Origin: Sphingomonas caeni
GTDB taxonomy: Bacteria; Pseudomonadota; Alphaproteobacteria; Sphingomonadales; Sphingomonadaceae
Length of the DNA stretch: 64,000 nucleotides
Assembly: GCF_026013415.1 (NCBI RefSeq)
Contig: NZ_JAPDOK010000007.1
Location: forward strand, 124,001 to 188,000
Reading direction: 5' to 3'
The notes below the pieces were generated by a model, which was given only the letters and a program-made list of their open reading frames with translations, had not been told where the DNA came from and made no database searches. This document shows positions 61,641 through 64,000 of the stretch, piece after piece (positions within the stretch are counted from its first letter, which is position 1; each line of letters starts with the position of its first letter). The translations under genes were made by a program, and so were the position numbers.

Positions 61641-62825
61641 TTAATGTGTATATGGGCGGTGAAGCGGGATATCGCGGTTCAGCTCAACGCCAAAGCCCGG
61701 TTTGTCGAGCGCGCTCGCCCGCATCCGGCCATGTTGCGGAATCGGCTCGCCGATCAGCTGCGGCGCGAACATCGGCACCACCTGATCGGCCTTGGGCGCC
61801 ATCATCAGGAACTCGGCGAAGGGCGAATTTTGCCGGGTGATGACGAAATGATACGAATAGACTGACGAGCCGTGCGGCACGACCATCTTGCCGTGCGCGT
61901 CGGCGAGCGCGCTGATCTTGAGCAGCTCGGTCATCCCGCCGCACCAGCCCACGTCCGGCTGGATGATGTCGCAGCACTCCATTTCGAGCAGCATGCGGAA
62001 GCCCCAGCGGGTGGCCTCATGCTCGCCGGTGGTCACCAGCATCCCCGGCGGCGCGTTGCGCTTCAGCTCGGCATAGCCCCAATAATCGTCGGGACTCAGC
62101 GCCTCCTCGATCCATTTGAGGCCATGTTCGTGCGCCTTGTGCGCCAGCCGCGTCGCGTAATTGACGTCGAGCGCCATCCAGCAATCGAGCATCAGCCAGA
62201 AGTCGGGCCCCACCCGCTCACGCATATCGGCAAGCGCGGCGATATTCTTGTTGAGCCCCTCCTCGCCCTCGGCCGGGCCATGGTGCAGCGGAAGCTTGCC
62301 GCCGACAAAGCCCATCTCCTTGGCGAGATCGGGCCGCGCGCCGGTCGCGTAGAAGATCAGCTCGTCGCGAACCGCGCCGCCGAGCATGTGATAGACCGGC
62401 TCCTGCCGCAGCCGCCCGAGCAGATCCCACAGCGCGAGATCGACGCCGGAGATGGCGTTCACCACCAGCCCCTTGCGGCCATAATATTGGCTCGCAAAGT
62501 ACATCTGATCCCAGATGCGCTCATATTCGCCGGGGTCACGCCCCTCGAGGAAGCGCGCGAAATGCTTCTCGACCAGATAGCATGCCGGCTCGCCCCCGGT
62601 GGTGACCGCGAAGCCCACCGTCCCGTCCTCGGCCTCGATCTCGACGACGAGCGTGCCGAGCACGTTGATCCCGAAGCTCTGCCGCGACTGGCGATACTCC
62701 GGGTATTTGCTCATCGGCGTGGCGATATGGTCGTCGATCCAATGGCCGCCGCCCTGATCGTGATAATCGGCTCCGCCGCCGCGAACGACGGAAGCGCGCA
62801 CCGATTTGATCCTGGGCAGGGCCAT
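61641..62825 (-). CDS. L-rhamnonate dehydratase
   Basis: This 394-residue enolase-superfamily protein dehydrates L-rhamnonate to 2-keto-3-deoxy-L-rhamnonate (LRA3). The family N-terminus with [20 protein letters not shown] is characteristic of rhamnonate dehydratases, followed by [64 protein letters not shown] and [13 protein letters not shown]. It is the first gene of the seven-gene leftward operon. The 173-base region to the divergent IclR gene holds a strong inverted repeat. Confidence 0.93.
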   Translation of the reverse strand: MALPRIKSVRASVVRGGGADYHDQGGGHWIDDHIATPMSKYPEYRQSRQSFGINVLGTLVVEIEAEDGTVGFAVTTGGEPACYLVEKHFARFLEGRDPGEYERIWDQMYFASQYYGRKGLVVNAISGVDLALWDLLGRLRQEPVYHMLGGAVRDELIFYATGARPDLAKEMGFVGGKLPLHHGPAEGEEGLNKNIAALADMRERVGPDFWLMLDCWMALDVNYATRLAHKAHEHGLKWIEEALSPDDYWGYAELKRNAPPGMLVTTGEHEATRWGFRMLLEMECCDIIQPDVGWCGGMTELLKISALADAHGKMVVPHGSSVYSYHFVITRQNSPFAEFLMMAPKADQVVPMFAPQLIGEPIPQHGRMRASALDKPGFGVELNRDIPLHRPYTH

Positions 62826-62878
62826 GCAGGTTTCCGCGTAAGGTTATGAGCTGACAGCGCTGGACACGCTTGCGCACC

Positions 62879-62899
62879 TCGTACCATTATGTGGTACGA
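62879..62899. promoter_or_regulatory. Inverted repeat operator candidate between rhamnonate dehydratase and iclR
   Basis: TCGTACCA-TTATG-TGGTACGA is a perfect 8+5+8 inverted repeat, 54 bases from the dehydratase start and 100 bases from the regulator start. A second, smaller palindrome, CCATA-T-TATGG, lies at 62,972-62,982, close to the iclR start. Both are candidates for binding by the IclR protein. Confidence 0.45.
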
Positions 62900-62998
62900 T
62901 GCAAGCTTTGCAGGTGGAAATCGGGTGCAAATCCACTTTTCCCCCTCCTTGCTGTTGTTCCCGTGGGTATTCCATATTATGGGACACAGTATTACGAA

Positions 62999-63823
62999 AT
63001 GAGATCGATGCCGTCAAACCCTGAATCACCATCGGAGAGCAAAACCTCGGGCAGCCAGACGCTGCTGCGCGGACTGGACGTGATCGAGGCCGTGGCCGAC
63101 GGCCCGATCTCGCTCGCCGATCTCGCCGCCCGGCTCGACCTGACCCGCTCCACGGCGCACCGCCTGGCCACGGCTTTGGTCGAACGCCGCTACCTCAATT
63201 TCGTCCCCCGGCTCGGCTATCAGTTCGGCCCCAAGCTCCTGGAATTGGGCTTCCTCGCCCAGCAGCAGACCGACATCGTCCAACTCGCCCGCCCGCACCT
63301 CGAGGCGCTCGCGGCGAAGACCGAGGACACGGTGCATCTGGGCGTGCTCGACAATGAGCGCGCCCTTTATCTCGACAAGATCCCCGGTCGCCGCCGGGTC
63401 GAGATCAGCAGCCGCGTCGGCGACCGCCATCCGCTCACTTCGACCGGTCTCGGCAAGGCGCTGCTGCTCGACGATAACGAGGTGCATTGGCACAAGCTCT
63501 TCCTCGAGGATCAGGCCAGCGGATCGCCCAAGGCGACCTGGGAAATCTGGCTCGAGCGGATGAAGGGCTATGTGACCGTCGGCCGCAGCTTCGACCTTCA
63601 GGAGAATGAGGATTTCATCCGCTGCGTCGCCGCGCCGATCCGCAATTTCACCGGCAATATCGTCGCCGCGATCAGCGTGTCCTCCGCCGCGCAATATATG
63701 GACGATGCGCGGATGCAGGCGCTGACCGCCGATGTGATGGCGACCACCGCGGCGATCAGCGGCGATATCGGCTGGTCCGCCAGCCGCGACGACAAGGGCG
63801 CCCGGCGCCGCTCGCGCCGCTAG
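62999..63823 (+). CDS. IclR-family regulator, likely for the rhamnose operon
   Basis: This 274-residue regulator has an N-terminal winged helix (about 20-80: QTLLRGLDVIEAVADGPISL, DLAARLDLTRSTAHRLATAL) and an IclR effector domain (LAAKTEDTVHLGVLDNERAL, SRVGDRHPLTSTGLGKALLL). The ATG at 62,999 is taken, with another three codons later; neither has a clear ribosome binding site, so a leaderless or short-leader message is possible. Divergent from the rhamnose operon and followed by the rhamnose dehydrogenase gene, it most likely responds to a rhamnose-pathway intermediate. Confidence 0.88.
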   Translation: MRSMPSNPESPSESKTSGSQTLLRGLDVIEAVADGPISLADLAARLDLTRSTAHRLATALVERRYLNFVPRLGYQFGPKLLELGFLAQQQTDIVQLARPHLEALAAKTEDTVHLGVLDNERALYLDKIPGRRRVEISSRVGDRHPLTSTGLGKALLLDDNEVHWHKLFLEDQASGSPKATWEIWLERMKGYVTVGRSFDLQENEDFIRCVAAPIRNFTGNIVAAISVSSAAQYMDDARMQALTADVMATTAAISGDIGWSASRDDKGARRRSRR

Positions 63824-63834
63824 GGAGAGCTTGG

Positions 63835-64000
63835 GTGGGGCTGCTGGACGGCAAGACATTCCTGATCACCGGCGGCTCCGCCGGCATCGGCCGCGCCGCC
63901 GCGATCGAGGCCGCGCGGCAGGGCGCCGATGTCGCAATCAACTATGTCGGCGACGAGTCGCTTGCCCATAACTGTGTCGCGGAGATCGAGGCGCTGGGCC
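63835..64000 (+). CDS. SDR family dehydrogenase, probable L-rhamnose 1-dehydrogenase (partial)
   Basis: Only the first 55 codons are in the window. A GTG start after GGGAG is followed by LLDGKTFLITGGSAGIGRAA, the cofactor-binding site of a short-chain dehydrogenase, and ADVAINYVGDES, whose NY pair after the second strand is typical of NADP-preferring members. The rhamnose operon opposite encodes all later steps but no first dehydrogenase, so this gene is the natural candidate (LRA1). It starts 11 bases after the iclR stop and is probably cotranscribed with it. Confidence 0.8.
   Translation, partial: MGLLDGKTFLITGGSAGIGRAAAIEAARQGADVAINYVGDESLAHNCVAEIEALG

Overview
The window reads as DNA from a GC-rich alphaproteobacterium, most likely a Sphingomonas-type organism. 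The evidence is strongly GC-biased codon use, Ti-type conjugation genes, a MucR/Ros regulator, and non-phosphorylative L-fucose and L-rhamnose pathways of the kind worked out in Xanthomonas and Sphingomonas. It has two parts, separated at about 17,340 by a 46-base copy of the 3' half of a tRNA-Lys(CUU).

Left part (1-17,340): the right end of an integrated conjugative element or genomic island. In order it carries a C5 cytosine methyltransferase with a divergent Vsr repair endonuclease, a hypothetical protein, a DUF6118-type protein coupled to a Ti-type relaxase TraA, a probable oriT, TraC/TraD-type proteins, and a MucR-family regulator. Then come several accessory genes (a DUF4145 protein, a nucleotidyltransferase-HEPN fusion), a sigma-region-4 protein with a ParB-family protein, a 750-base non-coding region full of nested inverted repeats, and an AlpA-type regulator. 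An AT-rich two-gene cargo follows, one gene of which is a QNG1/DUF2419 (queuosine-phosphate N-glycosylase) homologue. A P4-type tyrosine integrase lies next to the att site.

Right part (17,341-64,000): chromosomal. 17.4-23.0 kb holds a CHASE2-EAL protein, a FecR-domain protein with a Gly/Asn-rich minisatellite tail, and a TpsB-type outer membrane transporter. 23.0-28.6 kb holds a GH130-like protein, a hemerythrin-like protein and an AlgI-type O-acyltransferase operon with two SGNH hydrolases. After an XRE-type regulator, 29.7-43.3 kb is one tightly packed operon of five very large or repeat-containing proteins with no recognisable enzyme: a DUF6603 protein, two unknown giants, and two tandem paralogues with immunoglobulin-like and glycine-rich blocks.

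43.4-53.5 kb is a locus for fucosylated plant glycans: alpha-L-fucosidase, FucP, fuconolactonase, a GH31 alpha-xylosidase-like enzyme with a PA14 insert, L-fuconate dehydratase, mutarotase, fucose dehydrogenase and 2-keto-3-deoxy-fuconate dehydrogenase, followed by an IclR regulator. 54.6-64.0 kb is a pectin/rhamnose locus: a seven-gene leftward operon (rhamnonate dehydratase, FAH-type hydrolase, SDR, lactonase, MFS transporter, GH43, GH28), a divergent IclR regulator, and the start of a probable L-rhamnose dehydrogenase. The two sugar pathways end in the same chemistry, and only one FAH-type hydrolase is visible, so it may serve both.

Most notable: the QNG1-like cargo pair, the DUF6603 operon, the nested dyad region upstream of parB, the predicted oriT, and a palindromic intergenic repeat that seems to supply the signal peptide of the GH43 enzyme.
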